64,000 nucleotides of DNA from Oscillospiraceae bacterium (GCA_015065085.1 SVQW01000003.1:101637-165636); one strand, 5' to 3'. Shown: positions 43,194 to 53,635, counted from the first letter of the stretch. A program made the numbers and translations. The notes: a model not told the origin generated them from the letters alone.

Positions 43194-45376
43194 TGCTCTT
43201 CTCCTTTCTCGTCCGAATTATCCGTATTTACGGGCAACACGCTGTACACTTTATAATTAGGGTTACTGTAAAACGATTCGCCGGCATTGAGCGATAAGCC
43301 GTCAGCTTCGTACCGTTTTCTGTCGTCACCGGTTACATAATACTCCTCATCGTCCACACTTATCTTAAGCATGGTCATGAAGCGTTCAACTGCACCTGCA
43401 AGCTTTTCAAGGCGTTTCTTATGATTGTTGCGTTTTATGCATTTACGGGAATTCTCCTTCTGGCGTCTGGAAATCTCACGCCACAAAAGACAGTGGTTTT
43501 CCGTTTCCACCACGGTACGGCTGTAAAATGTATAAAGCGCGGCTATACTGCTGCGTCGTTCCTCTTCACTCTTTTTCTTAAGCTCTTCAAGAGAATCCTT
43601 AAGAACACGCTTTTCTTTATTTATTTTTCCGATGTATATACCTGATGCCGTGCCGTAAAGCACTGCGAAGCCCGCAGTGAACAGTATATATAAAATACGA
43701 TGTACAAAATTTTCGTTGATTGAATGTGCCTGAACATAAATATACGGGAGTGCCGCGGCACACACGGCAACAACCGCACCGACAGTGCAGATAAGATAAT
43801 TTCTGCCTTTTCTCATAAGGTCGGAATATTTTATGATAAGATCCTTGGTTTCCAACAAAATATTGCGGTTTGCCGCCAGCTTATGCTCTGTTTCGGTAAC
43901 ACTGTTTATAAGATTTGTATATTCGCGCTCGTACTGCTCCTCCATGAGAGCAATGTCGGCGCTTGCACTGCCGTCCTCGTCATGAGAATTCCGAGGCACA
44001 ACCGCGTCTACAACGCGCTTGAAATCCTCGCCGGTCTGCTTGTCGCGCCAGCTCCAAAGGCCCTTAAGGCAGGTTTTTACTATCCTGTTATTCTGTTCGT
44101 TTATTATTTCAGTGTCGTAATTGTCAAAAATATCGGCAACAAGGGTATAAAACTCCTTGTCGATACCACGCATTTTGTAAGTGGGAAAATCCTCCGCATG
44201 CTCAGAAGAGCCATGCTTTTCCGACATTATTATGTCAGCCACTTCCTCGGGAGTTTTGTTTCTGAACTCGCTGTCGTACTCCTTAGCGGTTTCCCTGCGT
44301 TTTTTGTAGATTTCTTCTCGCTTTTCAAACACCTTGCTTACAGGCTCAAAATCCACTTCGATGTTTCTTTCATCAGAAAAATGACGGTACTTTTTGAGTG
44401 CATCCGTGAGAATAGCCCTTATCTGCTTGCTGTTATATTTTTTCACGGAAGAATTAAGCTTCTGGTTCTGAACGCATGAGAATATATTGGCAAATATGTT
44501 AAAGTAACTTTCGATAAGGCTTTGCTCGTTATCTCTCTCAAAACGACAAGTCAAAGCATAAATAACGTAACCCCTGCCCGAAAACTCGGGAAGCTTGGCC
44601 GACACGGCGGGGGTATTCCATTCACCGTTGACTCTGTCACTCAATATACCTGTAACACTTTCAAGAGCTATATCAAGCACCTTGGCGCTTTTATCGGATT
44701 TGGAAATTGAGTCCGCGGTAACCTTAAAGGTATCGGTCAGATCAAGATACTGCTCCTCGGTTATAGAGGTATTCAATTGCCATTTAAAATCCTGTGCCGA
44801 TATGTCTTCTGTCCAACCGAAAAGCTTCATTATCAGCTTTTGTGTATTATCTCTTCCGGTTTTATCAACGGTTACGGAAAAATCATCATCCTCAAGGTCA
44901 TCGGTGCTTCTTTTAAGAGTCTTTTCCTGTACCCGTGAAGTCTCTGCGGCTTCAATACGCTTTTGCTCGACCGGGTTAGCCGCCAGCTTTTCGGCAGACC
45001 AATCGTTTTCCAATTCAGCCGAATCTGCAAAATACACCGAAGTACCTGAGGGTATAAGGTCAAATTCGCCGTAAAGCCTGTTTACCAGCGTAATTCCCAC
45101 ATATCTTGTTATAAGCGCCTTATAGATACTTACGGCATCCTTTTCGTTGCCGTGTGGAAAATTATACAAATCGACAAGGACTATAAGATTATAGTCCCTG
45201 TCGACAGTATCGGTATCGGTTATAAGAGCTTGCTTTATTTCACATGCGGCATTCTGAAGTTCACTCAGACCGATGTTATACCAAAGCAAACTATTTTGGT
45301 CAAATGGGGCTTTGAACAAAATATCCAGCCTTGTATTCATTGCTTCACGCGAAGTATTTATTACTATTGTCCTCAT
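43190..45376 (-). CDS. Unknown operon protein with two membrane segments and coiled coil
   Basis: I choose ATG at 45376 (728 residues) because AAAGGGG lies ten bases upstream; the frame extends 25 codons further but overlaps the tubulin-like gene. Residues 1-115 (MRTIVINTSREAMNTRLD, then NLIVLVDLYNFP and YVGITLVNRLYGEFD) look like a compact alpha/beta domain I cannot assign. A charged middle region with helices follows, then two membrane segments at ~527-547 and ~558-580 and a C-terminal coiled coil (NKEKRVLKDSLEELKKKSEE). The position between the tubulin-like GTPase and the giant membrane protein suggests an adaptor between filament and membrane; that is inference. Confidence 0.7.
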   Translation of the reverse strand: MRTIVINTSREAMNTRLDILFKAPFDQNSLLWYNIGLSELQNAACEIKQALITDTDTVDRDYNLIVLVDLYNFPHGNEKDAVSIYKALITRYVGITLVNRLYGEFDLIPSGTSVYFADSAELENDWSAEKLAANPVEQKRIEAAETSRVQEKTLKRSTDDLEDDDFSVTVDKTGRDNTQKLIMKLFGWTEDISAQDFKWQLNTSITEEQYLDLTDTFKVTADSISKSDKSAKVLDIALESVTGILSDRVNGEWNTPAVSAKLPEFSGRGYVIYALTCRFERDNEQSLIESYFNIFANIFSCVQNQKLNSSVKKYNSKQIRAILTDALKKYRHFSDERNIEVDFEPVSKVFEKREEIYKKRRETAKEYDSEFRNKTPEEVADIIMSEKHGSSEHAEDFPTYKMRGIDKEFYTLVADIFDNYDTEIINEQNNRIVKTCLKGLWSWRDKQTGEDFKRVVDAVVPRNSHDEDGSASADIALMEEQYEREYTNLINSVTETEHKLAANRNILLETKDLIIKYSDLMRKGRNYLICTVGAVVAVCAAALPYIYVQAHSINENFVHRILYILFTAGFAVLYGTASGIYIGKINKEKRVLKDSLEELKKKSEEERRSSIAALYTFYSRTVVETENHCLLWREISRRQKENSRKCIKRNNHKKRLEKLAGAVERFMTMLKISVDDEEYYVTGDDRKRYEADGLSLNAGESFYSNPNYKVYSVLPVNTDNSDEKGEEQ

Positions 45377-45411
45377 TCTGTTAAAACCCCTTTGAAAGTA
45401 GTTCTGTTTAA

Positions 45412-48400
45412 TCAGTATTCGAGATAGGTGTTCATAAGGGAGCCTGCCCACTGAATACGTTTGTCATTCGCAACCGCCGCGCCCTCTATAAACTCTGCAC
45501 GCTTTGCGGTAACCTCTCCCGTATCAACAAGATCGGAGTCATCTCTTCCGAAGCTGTTCTTGGATTCGGTCTCTTCCTCGATATCGTAGTCATCTTCCTC
45601 GGCAATAACCACATTTTCCTTAAGCTTTTTGCCCAAAGACTTGGCATACTCGTTCATGAATGCCTGAGAAACATGCTTAAGCACATCGATATAGTTGATG
45701 TACGCCGCACTGCCCTTGACCTTACCTGCAATATCATCTGCATTGAAGGGTGCCTTGCAATACTTACGGATAATACCGCACAAGGTCTCAATGAGAAGCT
45801 CGGCATAGTCCTTATCCATCTCGTTTTCTTCGCTTATGTGGAGATCCCACGCAAGATCAAGAATACTGATGGGAGCGAGCTCCTTAACCTTTCTCATCTT
45901 GCCGTTTCCGGAGGAAGTAACCTCGATGGGTCTTATTATCTTTCTCTTGAACTGGTTGAGTATTCTTGCGTAATTAGTTATTCCACGCTTGTACTCACCG
46001 ATGTTTTCACTGTACTTGGAAAGGTTTTCGATTTCCTGCTCAATAAGCTTATCGAACTGAGCGGAGTATCTTTCGATAAGACTTTCCTGGTCGGCAAACC
46101 AGCACATAGCCCTATTTATCTTGTTATAAGGAATGGTTTTGCCCTTGTAGAATATTACCTCTGCAGGACGGTCAAGCTTAAGATCACAATAAACAAGCTT
46201 GGTATTGCTTCCATCGATAAAGTATCCTATCTTGCCATAGCAAAGCGCATACAGGAAAGCTTTTGCAAGGTCAAGACGGCGTTCGATTTCCTTGCCCACA
46301 TTGATGTACGGCATAACACCGTGCTTATGCCAACGCTTATCAAGGTGAGGTGTCATGGAATAACGCTGAACGCTTTCCATATCGGAAATTCTCTTAGAGT
46401 AGTTTTCGTAGTAGAGACCGCCGTGGATTTCATCAAATGCGCCTATCTGATAGGGCTGCAGACAATGAACGGTAGAGTAGAACAGCAGGCTGTAAGGATC
46501 AACGCTGTCGCTGTTTACGTATGTAAGAGTGATAGACTGATTTTCGGTATCCTTCGGGAGCTTGGGAGTAAACGCACTGTAAAATCCGCCAACTGCACCG
46601 TCGCTGTGTACAGCCGTACCGATAAGACCGGTAATACTGCGGGCAACATCATCGTTGTGTGAGATGTATCTGTAGGAATTGGTTACTCTGGGCTTTTCAA
46701 CGGTGTTTCCGTCTTCATCCTTGGAGGTAAACATACCGCTGTAAGTATCCTGCGCATCATACACCAGAAGAGGTGCGGCAAGTCTGGAAACACCTGCAAG
46801 CTTAGTAGCCACAAACATATCGATTCTGTTCTTAGCCGCTGTGTCACTGCTGTAATTTTCTTCGTCCGATGCATTTTCAGGGTTTACAATGGAGTATTCG
46901 TAAAGCATAGCCTGGAATACATTCTTATCAAGACTTCCCTGAACATCGGTGTTTGTCTTGGTAGACTCGGTAACTATATCAGAAACGTTGTTGAAGAAGC
47001 TTTCAATGCCTGCTATCTTATCCTTGGTGCTGAGCGCCTTCTTATCGGCAACAGCAGCCTTGGCGCGCAGAGAATCAAACAGTCCGCGGCTTATGAGACT
47101 TGCGGTCTCACCGGTTCTGAGATTGATATGCTTGCCTGTCTTTTCATACATACCCCTCTTGACATCTGCGCTTGAGCATATATAAAGAGTGCCCCTGCTG
47201 TTGTCGTGCATGTTTTCACATGCGGTAACGGCACCGTTAGCTTTCTTGATAAACTCGTTTATGTTATCAAAGAACAGCTGGTACTCACCTATAAGGCTTA
47301 CAATTCTCTCATATACCTGAGTGTAGGAGAAATAAAGAAGTGCATCTGCCATCACACGGTCTGCCTTGGTAAGCTCCATGTTAAGCTTTCTGAAATAGTT
47401 GGCAACACCTGTCTTGGCGGCTTTCTTGCTTCCCCAGGTCTTTTCAAGCTTCTTCTGAAGAATCTTGGCATTGGGAAGGCTGTTGTCTTCATTGGTGGAA
47501 AGTGCAGTCTTGTGTGGCTTGACAATCTGCTTCATGAGGTAGTTGAAATAATCGTCAAGGTCATCTGCAGGGGTATCAACCGTGTTCTTGAGTGCTTCTA
47601 TCTTATTCTGAAGCTTCTGAGCAAATGAATACAGCAGATATCTGCCCGCAACGGGATGTATCCATTCAACACTGCCGTCACCGTTGTCACGGCACAAAAG
47701 GTTCTTTATTATGCCATAATCGCTTGCATCATAGGTATCCCACAGTTGCTTATCGTCGCAAAGAATGTTGTTTGCAAAGGTGATGGACATATCCGCAACG
47801 TAAGTAACACACTTCTTGCAGTATGCCTCCAGATTGTCATCAATATCCTTTATCTGCTTGAACACACCACCGTCGCTCTTGTCATCGCTCTTGGCATTCT
47901 CTATCTTGGAGATAATAGACGCCTTGGTTCTTTCAAGATCACCTATACGGTGAAGGGTCTTTGCCTGAGTAATTCTGTTATCCTTCTTAACCTCTGCAAG
48001 TGCAGTTTCGTCAATAAGGGTAAACAGCTTTTCAACGGCAGAAACACCGTCGCGCTCCACCATCGGAGCAAGGAAGGAAAACTCGCCCTTGGAAATTGCG
48101 GCAGGCTTTACAAGCTTGTCGAAGGAGTTGATATAATGCTGTTCTCTTTCTCCGTCCTCAGGAACATACTTGGACATACCCTTAGCGCGTGCACCGGCTT
48201 CCTTAGCTTTACAGTAGTTAGCCCATTCTCTGTCAAACGCGGTCCATACGGAATCAAAGCTTTCGGCAATGGAGCGGTTTGCAAAATATCTGACAATGTC
48301 TTCGTAGGGATAAACGATTGAGGAAGCACCCGCACTGGCGTATACCGCTCCGGGAGCGATATTATGTGCATTCATTTCGTTGCTTTCATTGGAGGATACT

Positions 48401-49305
48401 TCACCCGAAATATCAGTGTAAAGGTGGGAATAAGCAATATCCGCCATAGCCTTGTAGTACTCGGGGAGACCGCCCAGCACTCTGGAAAGATAGTTTACTC
48501 TGTCGATAAAGTACATGATGTCATAGGGCTTGTCTCCGTATCTGCCTTCTGCATCCTTTTCAAACAGCTTACCTTCGCAGGAGGTACTGATTTCAATGTC
48601 AATATCCAGCTTGCCGCCGTAAGCCGCAGTAGTTTCGGAGCCGCAGATAAGGTTGAAGGCGTTAAGCTCTCTTACAACAGCATATGCGTTGGCATAAAGG
48701 CTGGGAAGCTGCTGAGGAGTAACATCCCTTTTGAAAATATCGGGGCAGGCAAACAGACCGTGAATGATTACGTTCTGGATGTGATGCTCTCTGAAGAACT
48801 TCTTGATATAAAGCGCGGTCTGGATAAATATACCCGAACCGGTACCGCCCGCAATGGACGAAGCAATAAGAACAGTGGGAGGAGCACTTGCCAGCCCGTC
48901 ATCCGCACCGGGAATAAGAGATTCCTCAAGAATATTTGCAAGCTCGTTATTGCGGTCCTTAAGGAAGTTAGCAAGGCAAAGTCTTGACTTCAAACGGCAC
49001 TGTGAAGCACCGTTGAACAGCTGGCTGCTGAAAAAGTTACCCTCGTTTGCAGTGTTGGGGCACCATTCGGAAACATCATCGTCCAGATTGTTGAAAAACT
49101 GACCTACATTTCCGCTTCCGCTGATGCAAACCTGCTTTACACCCAACATTGAAAGCTCGTCCAGCTCCTTCTGGTCGGTATCGATGGCAATACAGGTTAC
49201 ATCCTTATCAAAGTCTGCACCGCGTTCTTTTATCAGTCTTGCATACAGATCGGAAATTATCTTTCCTCCGCTTCCTCCAAGACCGATAAGATAGTTGTTA
49301 CTCAT
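45412..49305 (-). CDS. Tubulin/FtsZ-like GTPase (Tubulin_2 type), 1297 residues
   Basis: AAGGAGA precedes the ATG. The N-terminus LIGLGGSGGKIISDLYARL (G-box 8-15) and the tubulin signature SSIAGGTGSGIFIQTALY (GGTGSG at 153-158) are clear, as is PSLYANAYAVVRELNAF (~201-217), matching the nucleotide-contacting Asn helix. The remaining ~1000 residues are mostly helical with KSKN-rich segments and no domain I recognise, far longer than FtsZ (~350-400). It belongs with the tubulin-like proteins found beside VWA proteins in bacteria, proposed to act in membrane remodelling. The C-terminus has an acidic stretch (VVIAEEDDYDIEEETE). It probably forms filaments or rings beneath the membrane with its operon partners; this is inference. 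Confidence 0.85.
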   Translation of the reverse strand: MSNNYLIGLGGSGGKIISDLYARLIKERGADFDKDVTCIAIDTDQKELDELSMLGVKQVCISGSGNVGQFFNNLDDDVSEWCPNTANEGNFFSSQLFNGASQCRLKSRLCLANFLKDRNNELANILEESLIPGADDGLASAPPTVLIASSIAGGTGSGIFIQTALYIKKFFREHHIQNVIIHGLFACPDIFKRDVTPQQLPSLYANAYAVVRELNAFNLICGSETTAAYGGKLDIDIEISTSCEGKLFEKDAEGRYGDKPYDIMYFIDRVNYLSRVLGGLPEYYKAMADIAYSHLYTDISGEVSSNESNEMNAHNIAPGAVYASAGASSIVYPYEDIVRYFANRSIAESFDSVWTAFDREWANYCKAKEAGARAKGMSKYVPEDGEREQHYINSFDKLVKPAAISKGEFSFLAPMVERDGVSAVEKLFTLIDETALAEVKKDNRITQAKTLHRIGDLERTKASIISKIENAKSDDKSDGGVFKQIKDIDDNLEAYCKKCVTYVADMSITFANNILCDDKQLWDTYDASDYGIIKNLLCRDNGDGSVEWIHPVAGRYLLYSFAQKLQNKIEALKNTVDTPADDLDDYFNYLMKQIVKPHKTALSTNEDNSLPNAKILQKKLEKTWGSKKAAKTGVANYFRKLNMELTKADRVMADALLYFSYTQVYERIVSLIGEYQLFFDNINEFIKKANGAVTACENMHDNSRGTLYICSSADVKRGMYEKTGKHINLRTGETASLISRGLFDSLRAKAAVADKKALSTKDKIAGIESFFNNVSDIVTESTKTNTDVQGSLDKNVFQAMLYEYSIVNPENASDEENYSSDTAAKNRIDMFVATKLAGVSRLAAPLLVYDAQDTYSGMFTSKDEDGNTVEKPRVTNSYRYISHNDDVARSITGLIGTAVHSDGAVGGFYSAFTPKLPKDTENQSITLTYVNSDSVDPYSLLFYSTVHCLQPYQIGAFDEIHGGLYYENYSKRISDMESVQRYSMTPHLDKRWHKHGVMPYINVGKEIERRLDLAKAFLYALCYGKIGYFIDGSNTKLVYCDLKLDRPAEVIFYKGKTIPYNKINRAMCWFADQESLIERYSAQFDKLIEQEIENLSKYSENIGEYKRGITNYARILNQFKRKIIRPIEVTSSGNGKMRKVKELAPISILDLAWDLHISEENEMDKDYAELLIETLCGIIRKYCKAPFNADDIAGKVKGSAAYINYIDVLKHVSQAFMNEYAKSLGKKLKENVVIAEEDDYDIEEETESKNSFGRDDSDLVDTGEVTAKRAEFIEGAAVANDKRIQWAGSLMNTYLEY

Positions 49306-49342
49306 AATCGTTCTCCTTAGTATGTATTTCGTTTTTTATTAT

Positions 49343-52300
49343 TTAATTTCCTCTTAATTCTCTTTCCATTCGGTTGGAAAGGAAGAAAATAATTGTCTTT
49401 TGCTGGGGTGAATCACTGCTTTCGCACAGGAATGTACCGAAATCCATTTTGAAAATAATTTCAAAATCGTCCTGCTTTATCATGGGTGTTCCGTGAATTT
49501 CGGAGTTCGTAAAAAATACCTCCGGATCCTCATCAAGTATTCCGAGTATTTTTCCGCCATCCAGGATTCCCGTGTTATACATAAATCCGCCCTTGGTCTT
49601 CCAGTGAGGCAAGGACACAAATTCAAACATGCTGTCCCCTCTCTGGGTCTCAAAAGAAGCTTTATTGGTGCTGTCCAAAAGCGAAAGCGTCTTTTTCTGA
49701 TGTGCAAAGGGCAAAAGGAATTTACTTCTGAAAAACATTCCAAAGCGTCCCTTATTTGCCTTTTTGCGTTCAACCGTGCTGACACACCAGCCTCGTCCCA
49801 TGGGGTCAGGGTCAAAGGTTACACGGTAAAAAGTTCCGGAGGGGAACCTCATACGTGTCATAAAGCAGAAAATCACCCAGGCTATAAACGCGATTACCGC
49901 AAGCACAATAAGGAATACCGTGAAATAAAACGGGTCTGTATCTATATGAAAGTCCGCGGTCGCGCTTGCATTAGCCACCGTGAGAGTAAGCTGAACATCG
50001 CCGTCTGTCACCTTATAAAGACTTCGCCAATTCCACAAAACGGGAGATATTAATTTCCAGCCGTTATATGTGGGTTGGCAGGAAAGATACGCCGTTCCGT
50101 CATCTTTCGGTACGGCTACGGCATTTATGCTTACACTGTCCGAGTTGCTGCTGAGCACAATATCATACGGCTTAAGACCCTCCAGCTCCGGAGCGTTCAA
50201 CACACGGTCATTTCGGGAAATTTCAAATTCAATACCCTCTTTGTTTTTAAGAAGCTTTACATCAATAAAAGTTATGCCGTCCTTAAGCACCTTTATGTCG
50301 TATACAGGTGCAAGCACCTCTACCGACGCGGATGCCGAAATGTCCGTTCCGTCAATATACCCCTTAACGGTATGTTTCTTTCCCGCAACCTCGGTAAATG
50401 CCAGACCATTATTGTTGTTTTCGTCGTATACAGGAATAAAGGATTTACCCACCGGGGTCTTATCCGAGCCGTACTCTGTTATAAATTCACCGGGAAGCTT
50501 ACCTGTATCACACATCAGCCTGTCATATACGGCGCTGTCCCATTTTGCAAGAGAAGTAAATTTTCCGTCTCCCTCATAGTCCGCAAGAATTGTGAAAGCA
50601 ATCTTTTTGGTATTACTCTTTACGGTGTCAAGAGTAAAGGGGGCGTCAATTTCATTAACTACACTTATTTTATAGGTAATATTTCCCACTGTAACCGATG
50701 CTGAATTGCTGATACCCTGCTTATCTGCACTCGCCTTTACGGTATAGGTTCTGCCCACAAGATCGCCCAGCGGGATTTTATCGTTCTTTTCATCATAGAA
50801 CGGTGTGAATGATATACCGACCGCTTTGCCGTCGGCATCATATTCTGTTTGTGTTTTTCCGCAAAGCCCGTCGGAATTTATCTTAATTCCGTCGTATATT
50901 GCACTGTCCCAATCGGCAAGCGGCTTGAATTCTCCCCCGCCCTCATAGTCGGCAAGCACGGTAAAAACTATTCTTTGGGTATTTGCCTTCAGAGCCTCCG
51001 GCGAAAGCGACTCTGTTATTTCATTTTTCACATCAAGTCGGTACGCCACACTGCTGACCGAAAGCTCAATTTCAGCCGAAAGACCGAATTTTTCCGATTT
51101 GGCAGTTATCTTATGCTGTGTATCGGCAAGAGAAATCAGCTGTATTTTTTTATCCTTTTGGTCATCGTAAAAGGGTGTAAAGGAAACGCCGGACGGCTCA
51201 CCGTCGTCGTATTCCGTTTGGATTTTACCGGGCAGCTTGCCGGTATACACCTCAAGCTCCTTATATGCATCACGGTCTTTTTCCGAAAGCTTTTCAAACT
51301 TTCCGTCACCGTCATAATCCGCAGTCATCACAAAGGTAATCTTTTCGGTATTGGTCTTAAGAGTGTTGAGCGTAAGAGAGGAAGCAATTCCGTTTTGCAC
51401 TTCCAGCTTATACTCAGGCTTATTGACGGTAAATTCCAGTTTTTCGGATGTCACCGTATTGCCGTCTATTTTGGCGTGGGCATAAACCTTATGCCCGGTT
51501 GAGAAAAACTCGTCCTTTTCTCCACCCTTGTACACGGGAACAAAGCTTATTTCTGCTCCGTCTTTTTTGTCATCTCCCGAAAAACCGCCCTTTTCAAGCT
51601 TGAAGTCTGTAACAGAGTTTTTCAGGTCATATTCGTCAAGTGCGGTATATTTTCCGTCACCGTCATAATCGGCAACAAGAGTAAATGTGATTTTTGATGT
51701 ATTGTTTTCCAGAAGTTCGGTGCTGAGCTTTTTGCCGTCCAATCCGTTTTGCGTATTGAATTTGTACTCGGGCTGTATTATCTTTACCTTTACCTGCATC
51801 AAAGTTGTATCAGCAAAGCTGTCGTGCAACGATACGGTAAAATTCGTCGGAAGGGATGAAAACTTAATTTTTTTGTCCCTTGGCAAAAGGGTGTACACAA
51901 TACTGTTTCCCTTGACCGATGCACAATCGGAGCACTTACCCGACTTCAAGCCGTCATAACCCGCAACTCGTATCTCTGTGTCCTTCATTATTCCGCCGTC
52001 AACCGACATAAGCGGAAATTCAACGGATATTTTGCCCGACATGAGCTTTTGGAAATCAGGCTTTGTAATTGTGATTTCTGATTTGAAATTCTTCGAGGTA
52101 TCAACAATCGGCTTTACGGAAAGCTTGCCGAATTCTTCTTTCAGAACAAACGGCTGATAATTTTTCAGAACCGCTTTTATTCTGAGTTCTTTTTCCGCAT
52201 ACTCCTCCGACATGGTAATACGGTATGCGTTCTTTTTACCCTGAATTTTTTTGGTGACCTCGGCATCGTTTATATAAAGCTGATAATCGGGAGAAAGTAC

Positions 52301-53470
52301 ATCTGAGGGAACCTCATCCCCCAGCGTTCCGTCCGGATTAAGCTCATAAAGTCCGCATTTTACGGTTACCGACTCGCCTATGCGCAAAAGGTCCTTGATT
52401 TCGGAAAAATCTCTGGGCTCTTCACTGTCGCCGGGGTAATATTTACAGCCTACCCGTACAGCCGGCTCCGCAAGTACAACAATATCGTTTTTGCTCAGAT
52501 TGTACTGTGAAATATCAATCTCGTATTTTCCCTTGGCAACAAAAGAGCTTTGGTCTGTTATGAGAGTTACAAAGCCATGTGGCAGAGTTTTCGGAATCTT
52601 TTCATTATACTGTGTTTTATTGGGATTTTTTACTATTTTTCCGGGGCAGTTGACGTAGTAAGTATCCGCCTCATAAAAAGCATCCTTGCCGTCTTTCTGT
52701 ATCGGGATGGTAACATTTTCAAAAACAGTGTCGTTTTTCTGTATAAACAAAGTAACGCTGAGTGCAGGATACTTAAGTTCAAACGAAAGCTTACCGCCCG
52801 ACACCGTGCAGGAATCGGTTATATCGGTACGTCCCATTATATCGGCGGAAACTTCTTTGAGACGGCTGACAATTTCTTCGCCCGTTGTCGCATAATAGCA
52901 TTCAACACCGGATATCGTCTGCTTGGATGCCATGGAAAAGTAAATAGCTTCAAAATCCGCATTGCCAAGCTTCATTTTCACATCGGAAGCTGCCTGCGGA
53001 AGTGAGCTTGAGAACTCTCCGCGATCCAGCTCGCCGTCCGCCATTGCGACCAGGTAATACTTGGCACCGTCGCCGCATCTTTCGTATTCTTTTTCCAGCT
53101 GTGCCGCTCCCACTGCCAGTTTATCGGGAGTAGAGCCGCCAAACATGGTATTGGAAAAATCATTTATAATTTTTTGTTTGTCCGTCTTTCCTAATTTTGC
53201 AAATTCCATTCTGACAGTTTCGCGAGGATCATTGAGATACGTGATATATAAAACATCGCCGTCGCCCATCATTGCAGTAAATGCCTGCATTGCATAGCTG
53301 GTATATGCCCATCTGTCGGTTTCCTCGTACATACTTCCCGAATCGTCAAAAACAATGGAAACCACTCGCGGTATATGTCTGGGGCTTGCGGATTCTTCCG
53401 CAGCCGAAACAGCCGTATACAGCAATAAAGCAAAAAGCAGTACCGTAAAAAGCGTACATATTTTTTTCAT
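49343..53470 (-). CDS. Secreted, membrane-anchored VWA-domain protein with ~120-residue repeats
   Basis: The start is ATG at 53470 (AGGA seven bases upstream; TTG 53473 is adjacent), giving 1375 residues. A signal peptide (KKICTLFTVLLFALLLYTAVSA, described as residues 2-23) is followed by a VWA domain with MIDAS DDSGS at 42-46 and MADGEL further on. From ~590 about four clear repeats and one divergent repeat of ~120 residues begin Y-x-[ILF]-x-V/T-x-N and contain ADYDGDGK[YF]-like acidic loops. One membrane segment at ~1181-1203 is followed by a ~170-residue cytoplasmic tail. The topology is outside VWA and repeats, inside tail. It is the first gene of the four-gene operon and may sense or hold extracellular or cell-wall ligands for the internal tubulin-like system. 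Confidence 0.85.
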   Translation of the reverse strand: MKKICTLFTVLLFALLLYTAVSAAEESASPRHIPRVVSIVFDDSGSMYEETDRWAYTSYAMQAFTAMMGDGDVLYITYLNDPRETVRMEFAKLGKTDKQKIINDFSNTMFGGSTPDKLAVGAAQLEKEYERCGDGAKYYLVAMADGELDRGEFSSSLPQAASDVKMKLGNADFEAIYFSMASKQTISGVECYYATTGEEIVSRLKEVSADIMGRTDITDSCTVSGGKLSFELKYPALSVTLFIQKNDTVFENVTIPIQKDGKDAFYEADTYYVNCPGKIVKNPNKTQYNEKIPKTLPHGFVTLITDQSSFVAKGKYEIDISQYNLSKNDIVVLAEPAVRVGCKYYPGDSEEPRDFSEIKDLLRIGESVTVKCGLYELNPDGTLGDEVPSDVLSPDYQLYINDAEVTKKIQGKKNAYRITMSEEYAEKELRIKAVLKNYQPFVLKEEFGKLSVKPIVDTSKNFKSEITITKPDFQKLMSGKISVEFPLMSVDGGIMKDTEIRVAGYDGLKSGKCSDCASVKGNSIVYTLLPRDKKIKFSSLPTNFTVSLHDSFADTTLMQVKVKIIQPEYKFNTQNGLDGKKLSTELLENNTSKITFTLVADYDGDGKYTALDEYDLKNSVTDFKLEKGGFSGDDKKDGAEISFVPVYKGGEKDEFFSTGHKVYAHAKIDGNTVTSEKLEFTVNKPEYKLEVQNGIASSLTLNTLKTNTEKITFVMTADYDGDGKFEKLSEKDRDAYKELEVYTGKLPGKIQTEYDDGEPSGVSFTPFYDDQKDKKIQLISLADTQHKITAKSEKFGLSAEIELSVSSVAYRLDVKNEITESLSPEALKANTQRIVFTVLADYEGGGEFKPLADWDSAIYDGIKINSDGLCGKTQTEYDADGKAVGISFTPFYDEKNDKIPLGDLVGRTYTVKASADKQGISNSASVTVGNITYKISVVNEIDAPFTLDTVKSNTKKIAFTILADYEGDGKFTSLAKWDSAVYDRLMCDTGKLPGEFITEYGSDKTPVGKSFIPVYDENNNNGLAFTEVAGKKHTVKGYIDGTDISASASVEVLAPVYDIKVLKDGITFIDVKLLKNKEGIEFEISRNDRVLNAPELEGLKPYDIVLSSNSDSVSINAVAVPKDDGTAYLSCQPTYNGWKLISPVLWNWRSLYKVTDGDVQLTLTVANASATADFHIDTDPFYFTVFLIVLAVIAFIAWVIFCFMTRMRFPSGTFYRVTFDPDPMGRGWCVSTVERKKANKGRFGMFFRSKFLLPFAHQKKTLSLLDSTNKASFETQRGDSMFEFVSLPHWKTKGGFMYNTGILDGGKILGILDEDPEVFFTNSEIHGTPMIKQDDFEIIFKMDFGTFLCESSDSPQQKTIIFFLSNRMERELRGN

Positions 53471-53548
53471 CAAGTAATCCTGCCTTAAATAACAAAAAAT
53501 TTATATTTATGTATACCTATCCATTAAACAACATAATAATACAATTAT

Positions 53549-53577
53549 ATTGTAGCATTTTTATCGAATTTTGTCAA
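53549..53577 (-). promoter_or_regulatory. Promoter of the VWA-tubulin-like operon
   Basis: Minus-strand TTGACA (53577-53572), 17-bp spacer, TACAAT (53554-53549), 79 bp upstream of the VWA start: near-consensus sigma-A. Confidence 0.85.
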
Positions 53578-53635
53578 TAGTATATTGTAAAAACAAACAA
53601 CCGTTAAATTCACGGCAATATTTTTGCGCGTCATC

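Noticed and set aside
49343..53470. Reading the VWA protein as a tellurite-resistance (Ter) or chelatase partner
   Set aside because: There is no TerD-like, TerC-like or AAA+ chelatase gene nearby, and the protein is secreted and membrane-anchored.
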